Assembly (NCBI GenBank): GCA_963978895.1
Contig: OZ022238.1
Span: 1,045,559-1,109,558 of the forward strand
From: Erpobdella octoculata
Taxonomy: Eukaryota; Annelida; Clitellata; Hirudinida; Erpobdellidae
Reading direction: 5' to 3'
Length of the DNA stretch: 64,000 nt
The stretch's first letter is position 1. Each line of letters starts with the position of its first letter. The notes under the pieces are model-generated. The model was not told the origin of the DNA. It did no database searches and saw nothing but the letters and a program-made list of their open reading frames with translations. Below, piece by piece: positions 11,006 to 26,714 of this stretch. The position numbers and the translations under genes are program-made.

Positions 11006-11932
11006 ATGTTGGTCCATACCTGATAGTATTACCTGACTCGACGGATTGCGAGAGAATTCGACTTATGAATACAATTGTGCATCATTTCTCACCTGTCAAT
11101 CGTGCTTTTTTATTTGCGGGGTCATTATACAGTACATACCAAAAATCGCTTTTTTGTGGAGTTCTCCTTTGGTTCTTCGTCTTTCAAAAATTTCTTATCT
11201 CAGAATATGGCTCGACTGGTGTACTACAAGCTTACAGCAATTCGAGACAAGACAAGACAAGACCTTTAATAAGACATTGAAAGACATATCTAATTTCCTG
11301 CTTAATAGACATGTCTCTAGTCAGACCAAGATAACTGTATAAACCCACACACAAAGTCAGAATAGTAAAAAAATTTTTAACAATTCGATATAGATGGAAC
11401 CTACGACAAATGAATCTACCACTGAATAATTAATTTGTTCAAGTAGGTTACTTTTTTTTACTAGTGTGTCTGTTTAGACACTTTTTCATTTTGTATGTCA
11501 TCGTATTGTGCAATACTTTAAATTCTATGCCGCATGACTAAGAGAAACAACATGAGTCATAGCCCATAGCACGTGTATTTCTAAAAAAAGGCAAGTGCCC
11601 GACTGCGTGCAACATTACAGGTGCTTGTTTCGCGCCAATTATTATCTTCTACATTAAATGTGGCGGTAGTTTGTAAGTTATGATAATAAAACAGAGAACA
11701 GAATGCAATGTCCACAATGTCACAATTATATTTGCATCTATATGCAAAGAACGTAAAGGTTTTCAGCTTACTGATTTTTGTCTCTACTGAACCACATTTT
11801 CTAATCAGACCACCAGAGTGTTCGATATTTTTTAAACTTTTGCGACGATTCCAGTCTGAGTCAGTTTTCTCACGAAACTCTGAAAGCATAGTATAGGACT
11901 ACTGTTTTGTAACAACAGGCTTTGTAGGCATT
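11006..11932. other. Intergenic, no gene seen
   Basis: It contains a short (acaag)n run near 11247-11265. The open frames of about 100 codons near 11000 and 11600-11890 have no recognisable domain or splice context, and I do not call them. Confidence 0.3.
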
Positions 11933-11940
11933 GCACTAGT

Positions 11941-12270
11941 CAGTGGCGTAGCGAGGGTATCTGTCGCCCGGGAGCAAGGTGTAAAAATGCGCCCCCATCT
12001 TCCAATGTCTTCCCAATTGGACGACCAAACCGAGGGAACCAAAGGCGCCCAAGCTATATCCGGGGCTTAGTGAGCCCCGTCCTCAAGAATATTTTGGAAA
12101 TCAATTGTGTGAAATAGTGCAAAAATACAATTTGTTCACTTTAGATGTTTTACATGTTCACAAATGACTGAAATTGGATTAAATTGTTGTCCTTCCTTTT
12201 GCCTTTTCGCGCCCCCAAAGCCTTGCTCCGGGGCAGATGCCCCCCTCTGCCCCCGTTCGCTACGCCACTG
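11941..12270. mobile_element. hAT-type MITE, 330 bp
   Basis: Terminal inverted repeats cagtggcgtagcga and tcgctacgccactg bound the element. The 8-bp target duplication gcactagt occurs at 11933-11940 and 12271-12278. GC-rich subterminal arms flank an AT-rich middle with no coding capacity. The ends are of a type widely seen in animal hAT MITEs. Confidence 0.88.
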
Positions 12271-12278
12271 GCACTAGT

Positions 12279-12835
12279 TTAGTTAATTTTTTGTTTTGTT
12301 GTTGATAATTTGCCTAAGTGATCAACAAATAAAAAAATTATAATATACATGATATGTAAACGCAACATGATTATATAAACGCAGTTCTTAAACTTTATTT
12401 GAAATCAAACATTTTTTGTGCTTTCATGTTAAATGCTTAGACAACAGCAAAATATAACAGTTTTTTTAAGAGAAGACTGGTTGGATCCGGTTTCTGCAAG
12501 AAAATATAACCACGCTAATTAGTTCTAGTTTTGGGATTTTCCACATTTTTTATTCGAATTTGCAATACTTTTATCATAACATACTAATTATGATAAGATA
12601 TAAATGTCTATGAAATAATTGAAAATATTTTTTTAAACTTGTTGAACACTTATTTGCTATATAGGCTACATATATAGTAAATAAAAAATAAGTGCAGCAT
12701 TTGCATCGACAAGCAAAAAATTACACGATTGTTATCTGAATTCACACCTGATATCTTCATATTCTAAGAAATTGTTTTTTTAATCACTTCTTTACCCCAA
12801 TCTATAAAAATCACTTTTTCACCCGCACGTGTCTC
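12279..12835. other. Intergenic, no gene seen
   Basis: AT-rich sequence between the MITE and the SINE. Nothing supported. Confidence 0.4.
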
Positions 12836-13022
12836 CGAAATCGGGGATGTGCCGAACCCTATTACATCCCAGTCTCAAACTGGTACTTATTTATCGACCA
12901 ATGAAAGATGAAAGGCTGAGTTGGCCTGAGCAGTGTGAGTGAATTCGTTGCTCAACGGAATTACGTCTCGCCGCCACTAAGATTCGAACCCACGACGGCA
13001 GGATGATAGCATAACTGCTTTC
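12836..13022 (-). mobile_element. tRNA-derived SINE, copy 1
   Basis: On the minus strand a box-B-like gggttcgaatct is followed by the body shared with 23526-23840 (cactgctcaggccaactc, then gaaaggctgagttgg in complement, then gggttcggcacat). The tRNA-like head is degenerate. This appears to be a 5'-diverged copy of the same SINE family. Confidence 0.65.
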
Positions 13023-13072
13023 ATCAAGTATTGGATTTTTATTAAAGCATTGGTATACACAACTGGGTTGGG

Positions 13073-13523
13073 TTGACTACTGCAGTGGAGTCGTGGCTAG
13101 CCTACCGCAGATCCAAATCAGCTAGCTTCAAACCATTCTCCAGCAGCGGCTCGATCCCGTACTGCAATTGCTTAGCTGGACCAGCGTCTCGAGACTGGTG
13201 CGGACATAGCTTCACTGGCATCCCTTTCCGCAGAGAATCCGTTTTAAGCTGTGCTCTATGGTTTTCACATGTCTCCATGGCAGGGCTCCCCTGCAGGGCT
13301 AGTGCCACCTCCGATCGGCTACAACTGAATACCTTGTGGCAATTGGCAAGCACGGATTTTCTGTTGCTGGTCCTGTGACACTAAATGGTCAAACCACAGC
13401 TGAGAAGAGTCTCGCTGTATCTTTCAGTCTGTATAGAGAATGGCTCCAGACTGAACTATCTTTGTGAAACTCGTTTTAAAAGCGCTATTGCAAATCAGCT
13501 ATAATAATAATAATAATAATAAT

Positions 13524-13592
<69 letters not shown>

Positions 13593-13600
13593 CCCGGTGT
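13073..13600. mobile_element. Unclassified GC-richer repeat with (AAC)n/(AAT)n tail
   Basis: A 400-bp block of balanced composition ends in a long (AAT)n-(AAC)n-(AAT)n array at 13500-13588. The block has overlapping open frames on both strands but no domain I recognise. A unique-looking body ending in a simple repeat is what the 3' end of a non-LTR retroelement looks like; that is inference only. Confidence 0.35.
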
Positions 13601-13976
13601 TGCTACAGTAACTTTTAAAATAATTGTTACACAATCGTCTTCAATATTATAACTAGAGTTTTGTTTGAAGAATTTTATTCTTTTGCTGAAACAGTGCTTG
13701 TAATGAAGTAATGAATGTTTAAGAAAGTAATAAGTTTTTCAGCAACAAACATCAATCAGACAGAAAAAGACTAAAGGAATGCAATACACAAAATTTTCCT
13801 AACAAAAGACAAAAACAAAATAAATGCAATACAAAAAATTCACAAAATTTCCTAACAAAATGAATAAATAGTTTTATAAAATTTTGAAAACAAGCCTTTT
13901 TTCAATACAATTTTTTTAGTTAATATGAATTCAAATGTGACAAGGAGCAATCTAAACAACATTTGGCATGCAGGTA
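13601..13976. other. Intergenic, AT-rich
   Basis: No gene seen. A short direct duplication (acaaaatttcctaacaaaa-type) occurs near 13790-13860. Confidence 0.4.
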
Positions 13977-14374
13977 GCGTAACATGGATGAAGTCACATT
14001 CAGGAACATGAATTCAGCATTTTCCAGGGGGGGCACAATTTTTCTGCCATTATTTAGCTTACTGACAGGGTAACTCGGTGTTGCCGGGTTTTTTATGCTT
14101 AGTTTTGGTTTTTTGCTTTTTTTGACAATGTAACGTTAAATAAATAACATTTTTTTTAACCAGACAAACTGGATTTTAAATTGATAAAAAAATTTTGAAA
14201 AATTAAAAAAAAATATTAATTATTTAACGTTACATTAGCAAAAAAGCATAAAAACCCTGGCAACACTGAGTTACCCTGTCAGTAAGCTAAATAATGGCAG
14301 AAAAATTTTGCCCCCCCCCCCCCCTGGAAAATGCTGAATTCACGTCCCTGAATGTGACTTTGTCCATGTTACGC
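13977..14374. mobile_element. Foldback/long-TIR element
   Basis: Two arms of about 160 bp, 13977-14142 and 14219-14374, are inverted copies of each other. Both contain gcgtaacatgga, gtcacattcag, a run of G (C on the other arm), gaccctgtcag-type words and taacgttaaat. The middle is only about 75 bp of AT-rich sequence. The left arm has small insertions and the G-run differs in length. This is a typical foldback MITE layout; its superfamily is not clear because the flanks show no convincing target duplication. Confidence 0.75.
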
Positions 14375-14813
14375 TTATACTGAAAATTTCAGACCTCGTG
14401 CTAATTAAAAAGTTGGCTAAAAACTGATTTCAAGCGCCTCAGCTAATCTTGGCGCTATATAAATACACTTTATAAAAACAGACAGCAGATAAGAAAAGCT
14501 AATTCAAAGCTTACAACAAGTAAACTGTAAAAAACTGTTTCAAGATTAGCCAGCTTTTCATTTAATGCAAGAGTTTTTGAGTGAGTTTAGATCAACATCT
14601 TTTTTGACTGGCTATCAGGAAGTATGAGTCCAAACTAAAAAAAAATAAAAGTTCGGTTATTGTCCTCATGGCCTCAGAAAAACAAGAATCTTAGTTTGTT
14701 TAAATATAAAAGAACTAACAAACTGTAATTACATAAAAGAAATTGAAAATTAAAAAAATATTTCTGATCAAACTTACTGATATGATTAGAAGGCTACTCA
14801 CTAGAATACTCAC
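14375..14813. other. Sequence downstream of paralog B
   Basis: AT-rich; it may contain the last exon or 3' UTR of paralog B, whose 3' end is unresolved. Nothing else seen. Confidence 0.3.
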
Positions 14814-17075
<2,262 letters not shown>

Positions 17076-17102
17076 CTGTAAACAATAAAATGCAGTTTAG
17101 CA

Positions 17103-18166
17103 AAAAAATATTTTTAAAAGCAAACAGTTAGTTCATTTACATTTTCTCAGGTCAAATAAATCCGTAAGTTTTCAATAAAAGTAGATTTACATCAAGGGAG
17201 AACGGTACTAAACGGCCACTGAGGTTTTTATTAAGAAAAAAATTATTTAAGTTAACAATTTTATTTTTTAAATGTGTATTTATATGTCTTCTTTGTTTTG
17301 TGCTTTCAGCAAAGAAAAGTAAATTTGCATCAAGTCAGAAATATTCAATTTTTAAAAAAATATTTAAGGCTTTAATTTTATATAATTTTTTAGTAAATAA
17401 ACATATGTTTGGGTAATACTTTACCCTTAATTTTTGATGTCTTACAGCTCTCCCTACATACCTACTATTCACACTGCCTAAAAAATGTTTTCAAATTAAC
17501 AAACCTCAAACATAACTTGTTTTATAGGTTTAAAAAACAAAACAAAGAAATCGTATTCGCACACAATCTGCCAACAGCACTGCACAGCAAAGACAATAAC
17601 TATATAGTACAATATACCTATGCCTATACTACAGGTGTAACTATAAGCAAATGAAAATTAGTTTAACCACAAAACTTTGTTTAAAAAAATATTGTAATAT
17701 AAGTTAGTTTTTTTTAATACACAAGTAAATATATTTTGGGTAATTTTAAATTTAAACACATATTTAGGAGTTTTAAAATTACAAAAAGGTATTCAGAAAA
17801 GAGAAGCAGACAAACCAAAGTAGATAATGTATGAGTCATATAACGCGTCAGTGATTTCTGTAAAACTAGCAGAATTTTTATCAAACTATGGTTTAAATAT
17901 GAAAGCTTATTCAGAAGTGAGTCACTTTTTTTCTATTAATAACAACTTATAACACTTATTGCATATCAAAAATAGATATTTATCTGTTTGTATACTTGTT
18001 ATGAATTGGTTATCGCTTTTTTCAGACACTTCAGTTTTTTTAAGCCATTAACAGAATGCTTAGGCCAAAATGGACATAAGGGAACCCCTTTGTATAGATA
18101 TACCACAACTTTGCAACAAAGCGTCAACAGCTTTTATCATTAGGTTTAGGAGAATACTACCACCAT

Positions 18167-18199
<33 letters not shown>

Positions 18200-18340
18200 A
18201 ACTACTGCTGCTTCTGCTGCTGCTGCTAGTGTAGTAGAAATAGATTTTTGAAAAACCATACAAAATACTAATCATTTGACATCGACCGAAGTGATTTTTG
18301 TTTTCAAAAATTGTACAACTTTATTTAGCTGGTCCTAAAA
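17103..18340. other. Upstream of paralog B, AT-rich
   Basis: This stretch should lead to the 5' exon of paralog B, which I could not locate. A compound (CTA)n/(CTG)n-like trinucleotide run lies at 18163-18232. The open frames here are low complexity. Confidence 0.3.
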
Positions 18341-18439
18341 TTTATTTTAAAAATGAGTTTGCGCTCCATGTTTCGATTTGATTGGATGGCGGAAAGAAGG
18401 TCAATTAGCCCTCCCAGGGTTCAAAAATTATTAAAACGG

Positions 18440-18617
18440 TTTTGTCGTGAACATTTTGTCTGTGAACGTTTGGTCTGTGAACATTTTGAGTGTGAACATT
18501 TTTGTGAACGTTTTGTCATAAACGTTTTGTCGTTGAATATTTTGTCGGGAACATTTTGTCGTTGAACATATTGACTGTGAACGTTTTGTCAGTGAACATT
18601 TTGTTGTGAACCATTTT
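18440..18617. repeat. Degenerate 14-19-bp tandem repeat
   Basis: About ten imperfect copies of gtgaac(a/g)ttttgtc with variable spacers. The copies alternate between aacatttt and aacgtttt variants. No coding function is evident. Confidence 0.75.
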
Positions 18618-18704
18618 ATTTACAATCAGCACAAAAGCACAAAAAAATCATATCATGACTGGAGCACCTGAGTCGATTTATGGAAAAAACCTGTAAATAT
18701 AATT

Positions 18705-18790
18705 GAGTATACAGTTAACATGATATATAATTAACTATATACAGTTAATATGATATATAATTAACTATACAGTTAACATGACATTTATTA
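18705..18790. repeat. ~28-bp minisatellite, family M1, array 1
   Basis: Units contain tacagttaacatgatata and taattaacta. The same unit forms the arrays at 21340-21397 and 22470-22575 that flank the Helitron. Confidence 0.75.
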
Positions 18791-19610
18791 TAACTGTATG
18801 CAAAATTGCTCACCTGTTGACAAATATTTCTAGTTTAAAATTTAAAAATTAGTTTACCACATCTGGATAATCTTATTTCAATTGCTATCATAGAACTAAA
18901 AAAAGCAGTTTAATCATATTTTTTCTTCTTTTTTTTAAACAACTTTGCCTTTGTATCTCATTTGATAGCCGTTCAAAAAACATTTCTAGTAACAGATCCT
19001 CCATTCCTGTTATTCTCTTAAAATGTATTAGTCTCAATCAATTCACTTCTTTTTAAAAAGCTGTTAGTCTACGTTTCTATTGATCATTTGATTAACCCGG
19101 TATAAACGGTATAAACGATGAATTGCCAGCTCACAGCTGTATACCTGTTCAATTTCAGGTGATTCATTCATCGCACTGCTTCATTGATCCGTACAATCAA
19201 CAGCCCGAATGTTTACGCACCATTTACAACAACAGCTGAGCAGACGATATAGATGCCAATTCCTATGTCCAGTCACAATCAAGTTGATTATCGTTTTGAT
19301 TAGAAAAATAATTTCAATTTTTAAAATTGTTTCGTGATACTTTATTTAATTTTTTCTTTCAATATCTATTCTGCAAAATTGCTTAAAGTTTTTTTGTTGT
19401 TTAGTTGCTTTACACCTGTTGCCTTAATCTTAAGAACTCAAATTAAACAACGTTACATTAGCTTTTTCAAGCATTTGAGCATCAAAATTTTTAAATCCCT
19501 TAGATCAAATTTAAAATTTAAAAAGATTTTATATGCGATCACAGCACAACAATATAATATAATATGTTCATCAGGACTAGAGCAACTGAATCAATTAATG
19601 GAAGAAACTA
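18791..19610. other. Intergenic; one weak exon-like segment at 19159-19239
   Basis: Mostly AT-rich. On the plus strand, a good acceptor (ttcaatttcag, ending at 19158) is followed by 26 open codons with two cysteines (HCFIDPYNQQPECLR), then TGA at 19237-19239. This could be a terminal exon, but there is no upstream partner, so it is a weak candidate only. Confidence 0.2.
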
Positions 19611-19615
19611 AGCAT

Positions 19616-21233
19616 CTGCGTCCCGATATCGTTATCTCGAATTCAATCGAGATTTCTAAACGATACGGGAGATCCCGTATCGCCATTGAAACGATATAGT
19701 CTGCGGAAGAAGTCTCGTATCGATATAAATAGTGATACTTAAAATTTGGTTCTCTCGAAAAATATCGAGATTTAAAAAAAATATTTTCCAATAAATAACG
19801 AAAGTCATACATATTTAATTAACGATTGTCACAACTGTGAATATTTGCAATTGATTCATCAACATTGATTAATTAATCTACCTATTGACAGAAGTTTATA
19901 ACTATTATCATCCCCACTTTAAATTCGGTTTTCCAGACAGCCTGTAGCCCCATTATTTACTATTTTTAGTCTGGGAACCGGCAGCAAAAAAGCCACGCTC
20001 TTTTTAGGCTGCTAGTCGACCTCTGCATTCTACTGATACTACAAGCCCTACAAGGCAATCGTACTCGCTGACATTGATGACTATTATTATTAATGAGAAT
20101 AATGAGTAATGTAATAGTAATGATCATTCTATGTTTATGTTTTGGTTTAGTCTGTTTCATAAACTTATTTTTTTAAATTTGTTACTTAGAATTGGAATGA
20201 TTATTTTAGTGTTTCGATATCCGTAATTGACCGTAATAGTAACTCATCTAAGATATATCTTTATAATCTCGATGACATTCTTGGTTGTGTGTGAGTATGT
20301 GTGTGCCTTAGCCCATATCGTCTGCAGCTGGAATTCGAAACTTTCTCAGCTTCTTTCTTGCTATTGCTAACCGCATTCGCCATCGCCTATAAATAAACAT
20401 GCTGGGTTTTTTTTCACTTTCTTAATTCTTGCATAGAGGCACTTTCTCGTGTTTGTCATCATTATCATGCCGCGTCACCGGGGTCAAATCTGGGAGTTCT
20501 TTGAGGAAGAGACGGTCACGCAGAAAGTCAATGACAAGGATGTAGAAGTAAATCTTGCCAGATGCAAAGACTGCGGGAAACAGTATCATTTTAATCTAAT
20601 CTTAGTAATCTAGTAATCTCAATCTCAGTAATCTGCAATCTATTTCTATCTCCATTGGTTTTTCCGCTTTCACTATTATTTTATATTGAATTATTATATT
20701 GAATTGCCTAAAAATGTTGTTCTTTTGGTGTGCTAGAAGGTTTTCTACTTTTCAATTACTTGAAAAAATAATTTTAATTTTTCTTTTCATCGGCAAGTAA
20801 AATCATTTAATTAAATTGATAAACTACCGCATAATGCGAACTAAATAAAGTAAATAAATACTTACTATCGGCGGTAGCGTTTTATTTAGAGTCTAAATTT
20901 AGACAAATAGATGTACCGAAACTAAACAAATGAAACTTATTTCAAGTTGTAAAAAAAAATAAATTTGGTAAATTTTTATAAATTTTGAAATTTTTTAATA
21001 TTTATATATTTTTGCAATGAATTCCTTTAATGTAGTTATTAATATTGTCTGTCACGTATAGTTCATCATTCTATGTTATCTCGTTTCATTCGAGACAAAT
21101 TTTCCACTTCAGTCGAGATCCCGATATTGTATCGTATCGTTATTGTTCGAGGCGTCTCGTATCGTATCGTTTAATTCGAGGCAAATTTCAGAAATCGTAT
21201 CGTATCGTTCCAAAAAAATAACGGGACGCAGAA
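19616..21233. mobile_element. Internally deleted hAT-like element with BED-finger fragment
   Basis: The ends carry inverted repeats (ctgcgtcccg at the left, cgggacgcag at the right), with subterminal arrays of cgtatcgtatcg words, especially at 21130-21220. Flanking aagcat and aagctt may be remnants of the target duplication. Inside, 20467-20613 encodes the N-terminal part of a BED-type zinc finger. No transposase core remains. Confidence 0.6.
20467..20613 (+). pseudogene. BED-type zinc-finger fragment of a hAT transposase
   Basis: A 48-codon frame from ATG shows QIWEFFEEE, then ARCKDCGKQY. This is the aromatic pair and the C-x2-C half of a BED finger, the DNA-binding module at the N terminus of many hAT transposases. 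The H-x3-5-H/C half and everything downstream are missing: after HF the sequence turns into low-complexity taatct repeats and stops. A deletion joined to simple sequence is the likely history. Confidence 0.6.
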
Positions 21234-21397
21234 GCTTAAAAAAAACCTATGAATATGAATATAGTACATAGTATTTACTCTATTTACATAGTCTACATGT
21301 GATTGAAGCTGCATTTATTATATATTTTAGTGTACTATTAACATGATATATAATCAACTATACAGTTAATATGATATATAATCAACTATACAGTTAA

Positions 21398-22469
<1,072 letters not shown>

Positions 22470-22575
22470 TATGATATATAATTAACTATACAGTTAATAT
22501 AATAATCAACTATACAGTTAATATAATAATCAACTATACAGTTAATATAATAATCAACTATACAGTTAACATGAC
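22470..22575. repeat. Minisatellite family M1, array flanking the Helitron
   Basis: Tandem cagttaatataataatcaactata units continue the array at 21340-21397, interrupted by the Helitron. Confidence 0.8.
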
Positions 22576-22600
22576 ATTTATTATAGCTATTTAAAAAATG

Positions 22601-23383
22601 GGTAATCCTGCAGTATAGCGTCCTGAACCGATTTCGATGAAAAATGACCGGTTTTTAACGTAAATGATATTTAAAACATAAGTAAAGAAAATAAAAACTA
22701 ATTACAACATAAATAACTAAAAAAACCAAAAATTATATCACTTTAAAACATTTAAAAATTCCTCCCGAAGTTAACGTAGTTCCCGATGAAGATCTATTTG
22801 TCAATAGCGATAGAAGTGAATCGGAATAAAAAAAATAAAAATTAAAGACTTTTAAAATAAAAAATAGAAAATTTAGGAAAAGAAATAAAAAAAATTATGA
22901 AAGTAAAAAAATTGAAAAATTATAGTTTGCTTTAGATAGAAGTACGAGTTGCGTGAGCCGCTGCATGTCTAAAACCGTTTCTTTAAATGCGGTTTTTGCA
23001 TTAAGAAAAATAAAAAAACATTGAAAACAATAAATTAGCTAGTCATAGATAAATTTCAACTCAGTGCTCTGATTTTTTAAAATTTAAAATGCATATTAAA
23101 TAATTAAAAATTTATAATAACTTTTTAAAATGTATTTATTATTTTATTATGTTATTTTATTTTAATATTAACTCTTCCTTGCTTTTCATTCCTTGAATTG
23201 TATTACTCCGCGTATCAACACTGCCTTTGGATATTTTTGCTTAAAGTCGGTTTTTAGTAAGTTTTTCTGTAAAATACATGTTCGTAATATGTTTTGATAA
23301 TGTTCTATGGTTATTCTATTAAACAGTTTTTTAAACCGTTTTTTCATCGAAATCGGTTCAGGACGCTATACTGCAGGATTACC
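22601..23383. mobile_element. TIR element with 8-bp target duplication, 783 bp
   Basis: Near-perfect inverted repeats of about 45 bp begin ggtaatcctgcagtatag and contain cctgaaccgatttcgatga. The duplication aaaaaatg occurs at 22593-22600 and 23384-23391. The interior is AT-rich and non-coding. An 8-bp duplication with GG-starting TIRs could fit hAT, P or Merlin; I cannot choose. Confidence 0.82.
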
Positions 23384-23525
23384 AAAAAATGTCTTATATT
23401 TTCTATGTTAGAACAAAGATCATCTATGTTCTAACATAATTAACTGAAAAGGGATTTACAAAATAAAACCTGCTTTATTCGATTTTGTTTTTTCATAATT
23501 TATTTATTAGGTTGAATACATTATT

Positions 23526-23840
23526 ATGTGTGAGACGTGTTGGTGTAGTGGTTTAGACACTGGCCTGGATATCCAGACTCTGGATTCCAGAGTATCCGGG
23601 TTTGATTCCAGGTTCGGGCACGTAGTTTCCTTGAGCAAGAAATTAACTCACACTGCTCAGGCCAACTCAGCCTTTCATCCTTCACTATTTGATAAATGAG
23701 TACCAGTTTCGCGACTGGGGTTAATAGGGTTCGGCACATTCCGATTTCGGATACACGTGCGGGTGGCAGGAAACTGTGTGATCCCATATGCATGAGCAGT
23801 TCCCGACGCCTCTGAGGTTTCATAACACTAGAGTGCACCT
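23526..23840 (+). mobile_element. tRNA-derived SINE, copy 2
   Basis: The head resembles a tRNA gene: a box-A-like tggtgtagtgg, and a box-B-like gggtttgattcc about 60 bp later. The body (cactgctcaggccaactc, then gggttcggcacattccg) matches the copies at 12836 and in part 9600-9630. The 104-codon minus-strand open frame across it is a by-product. Confidence 0.75.
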
Positions 23841-25638
23841 TACAAATTCTCTACTACTACTACAACATTAATGCTGAACATTTTAAAGCTTTAGTCAGAT
23901 ATTTTAAAAAACTTGTACAAAAATCGAAGGCAAATGTTGAAAATTAGGTAATATGTAGTTTTTGATTCAGCAATTTTACGTATTTTAAAACTCCATAACA
24001 CGTCAATCACTGGTTTTTTTTTAATAATTTTAATAAAATGTGTTTATTAATCAGATTTAAACTAACGAAATGATCCAAACGGGTCCATTCTGTTCAGCTG
24101 GATGGTCGGTTTCATCACTACTGGAGACTGGAGAGGTGGACCAGGGTGTAAAAATGTCTACAATTTAAGTATTAAGGTCATTCTTATTAATATTTTTTAA
24201 AACTATTATTGATTATATTTGGTTATTATTGTTTATATTTGTTCAGAAAGGTTTCTGGACATTTGTTGATCAAGTTTGTGAACAAACGCAGATGATCATT
24301 TAACTGACGAAAGAAGCAAAACACCAGCAAAAAACATTAAACTTTTCAGGATTTCGTAATCGGTTAAACAACGAAGCTATCAATTTCCTATGAAACCAAG
24401 TTAAAACAATTCACAAAGATGAAAAATGCTAATTTACAATGTGTCCAGTCTGAGCACTTTGACTTGAAGATGAACAGAGACACAATCGAAGTTTTAACTT
24501 TTGAGAATAATTTAGGATATTTCGAATTTAAGTAAAGAATTTTTAAATGGGTTACAATTATTTGGAAACGTCATATCAAATTTTGTTGTTAATTTAATTT
24601 GAATGCAATATAAGCTCAATTTGGTAAATTTTAGTCTCAAAATTTTATACTCTTTTTCAAAATTTAAACAAACGACTTTTACATCATTATTATAGCTATA
24701 ATTGCCGATATTATGTCTTGATGCCTACCGATCAATTTAGCATTGTAGCCAGGGAGTGGTTTTGGAGTTTCAAAAACCTCCCAAAATAAAACTTCTAAAT
24801 ATTTTTTTTTCAATTTTCAACTTATTCTTTGTAAAAAAGAATAAGTTGACAAAAATAAAAAAATAATAATAGCAGGAAACACAACTACTTTTAAGAGAAA
24901 ACTTTTAGAAACTAATTTTTTGAGAAAATAATACTCTTTAGAGACCTTCTCCGAAACCAAAACCTGACTACGGCTATGGCTGTTTCTACAGTGTAGAAAC
25001 ACTACACACTGTCTTGTCTTGTAAGAGTCAGACATAGCCAGATAGCTCATTTCAGTTATTCACTGTTATTCTCTTTTGCATGTATATTATTGTATATTTA
25101 GTTATTGTTAGGCATTAGGAAAAATGACATATACAATTAAAATGACTCACGTGAGAGAATTAACTTAATTTTTATGCGACTAAGATAAAAGACAAAATAT
25201 TTTTTTATTTTAACTTTCATTCAACAAAAATAGCTTAAAGCGATAAAAATTTGAAGACCTTTAACTCTTTAATCAACATAAAATAGATAGACGACAAGCG
25301 TGACCGTAAATGTCTCACGCAAGCTTCAAAACGGCGGCGCTTATAACATGCTAGGCGCATGCCTACTAGAGTCAGACTACCGACTACCGAGGTGTGAAGG
25401 TCGTTCTAAACATGTTTACAATGCAGGTACCGCAGGTACCGCAGGTACCTACTCTACTAGGTAAGGTTTATTTATATGAAATTGTCAATATTTAGTAATG
25501 AAACAATCTAAAATCTTAAAAGTTTAATCAATAATACACATAATATCGTACGTATAAATATGGCTCTTGTGGTAATAATGTTCACAAAAAACGCCTGGCA
25601 TTTTGCCAGTCGTTTTTTTTTAATGTCGTGATCACGCA
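23841..25638. other. Intergenic; one GC-richer segment at 24085-24155
   Basis: Mostly AT-rich. Within 24068-24155, a minus-strand segment preceded by acceptor-like attgtag is open for about 30 codons to a stop. It could be a terminal exon but has no partner. A hairpin around caacttattctttg lies at 24819-24847, and (caggtacc)n occurs at 25424-25449. Confidence 0.25.
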
Positions 25639-26706
25639 CAGGGACGGATCCAGTGGGTGGGAGATGCATTCCCCAACAGGTCCAATTTTTTTTTATACAT
25701 TCGTGGGATGGGATGGGTTGAAACCGTTGAAAAAAATGAATTTTTTTAATTAACAAAAAATTTAACTGCGGTTGGGTTAGAAAATTTAACTATTCAGGTG
25801 GGTTGGGTCGCTAAAATGGCAATAATCGGTAAATTGCTACTGTGCCGGCATCGATGAAATGTATGTTAGCGGTTATTTTTGTAATATTTTTTTTTGATTA
25901 CTCTGCAGGACCAAGGCCGTTTTTTTATTAATAATAATTTTTTTATGAATAATTTGCAGAACCACGGCGGTTTTTTTTATAATTATTTTCTAATGAATAT
26001 TTTTTAGGACAACCAAAATCAGCGACTAGGACTAGAATAACTTATGAGAACGAACAGGCTTCTCAAATAGAGAAGAAATAGAGAGTTGTTAAGAAGTTAG
26101 AGATAGAGTGGTGAGTGGTATGCAAAAAATAAAGGTTAATTATATATATATTTGATTAAATATAGATTATTTTATTATTTAGTAATTTATTTGCTGGTAT
26201 TGCACCGGCGGTGACCGATTATTTTCCCGACAGCCCCGCCGGTGAAATAATCGATAAAATTGCTACTGCGCCGGCATTGCCGTGGTAATAGTTATAACGT
26301 TAACAACGAGACAACGAGCCTACATTTTTAAGGAAAAAGTAGCAATAAATTAATAAACATCATAAGTTCTTTAGTTCTAGAATTTTAGCTTTGAGTTTTT
26401 ATTCCAATAGCGAAACCATAGATATCTATGAGCGAAACGATGTGAGAATAACTCTGGAAATCAGTGTTTATTTTTGCTAAGACACCCGTTAAACCTGCTT
26501 GCTGGCAGGCGTAAAGTTAATCTAACTTTAATCTCGAGAACAGCGCTAGTCGAGTGTCATGAATTAGCTTTTTTCGGTAAGAGACGGCGTAGCTCTTAAG
26601 ACCTCGTCATGAATACGGGCCCAGCATTTTTGGGGCGAGAAAGTATGAACATTTTTGAAAGTGACGTACCTGCATCCCCTGCCAGGAATTTCTGGATCCA
26701 CCACTG
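25639..26706. mobile_element. hAT-like element, 1.07 kb
   Basis: Inverted ends cagggacggatccag and ctggatccaccactg bound the element. The flanks atcacgca (25631-25638) and atagcgca (26707-26714) agree at six of eight positions, fitting a mutated 8-bp duplication. The interior includes repeated ctactg(t/c)gccggca motifs and no transposase. Confidence 0.65.
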
Positions 26707-26714
26707 ATAGCGCA

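Noticed and set aside
11581..11889. 102-codon minus-strand frame near the hAT MITE
   Set aside because: No recognisable domain, no splice context and atypical composition; likely chance.
13464..13652. Poly-Asn frame
   Set aside because: Translation of the (AAT)/(AAC) microsatellite tail.
23526..23610. Possible tRNA gene
   Set aside because: Box-A- and box-B-like motifs are present, but the cloverleaf does not close and the segment is the head of a longer repeated SINE body.
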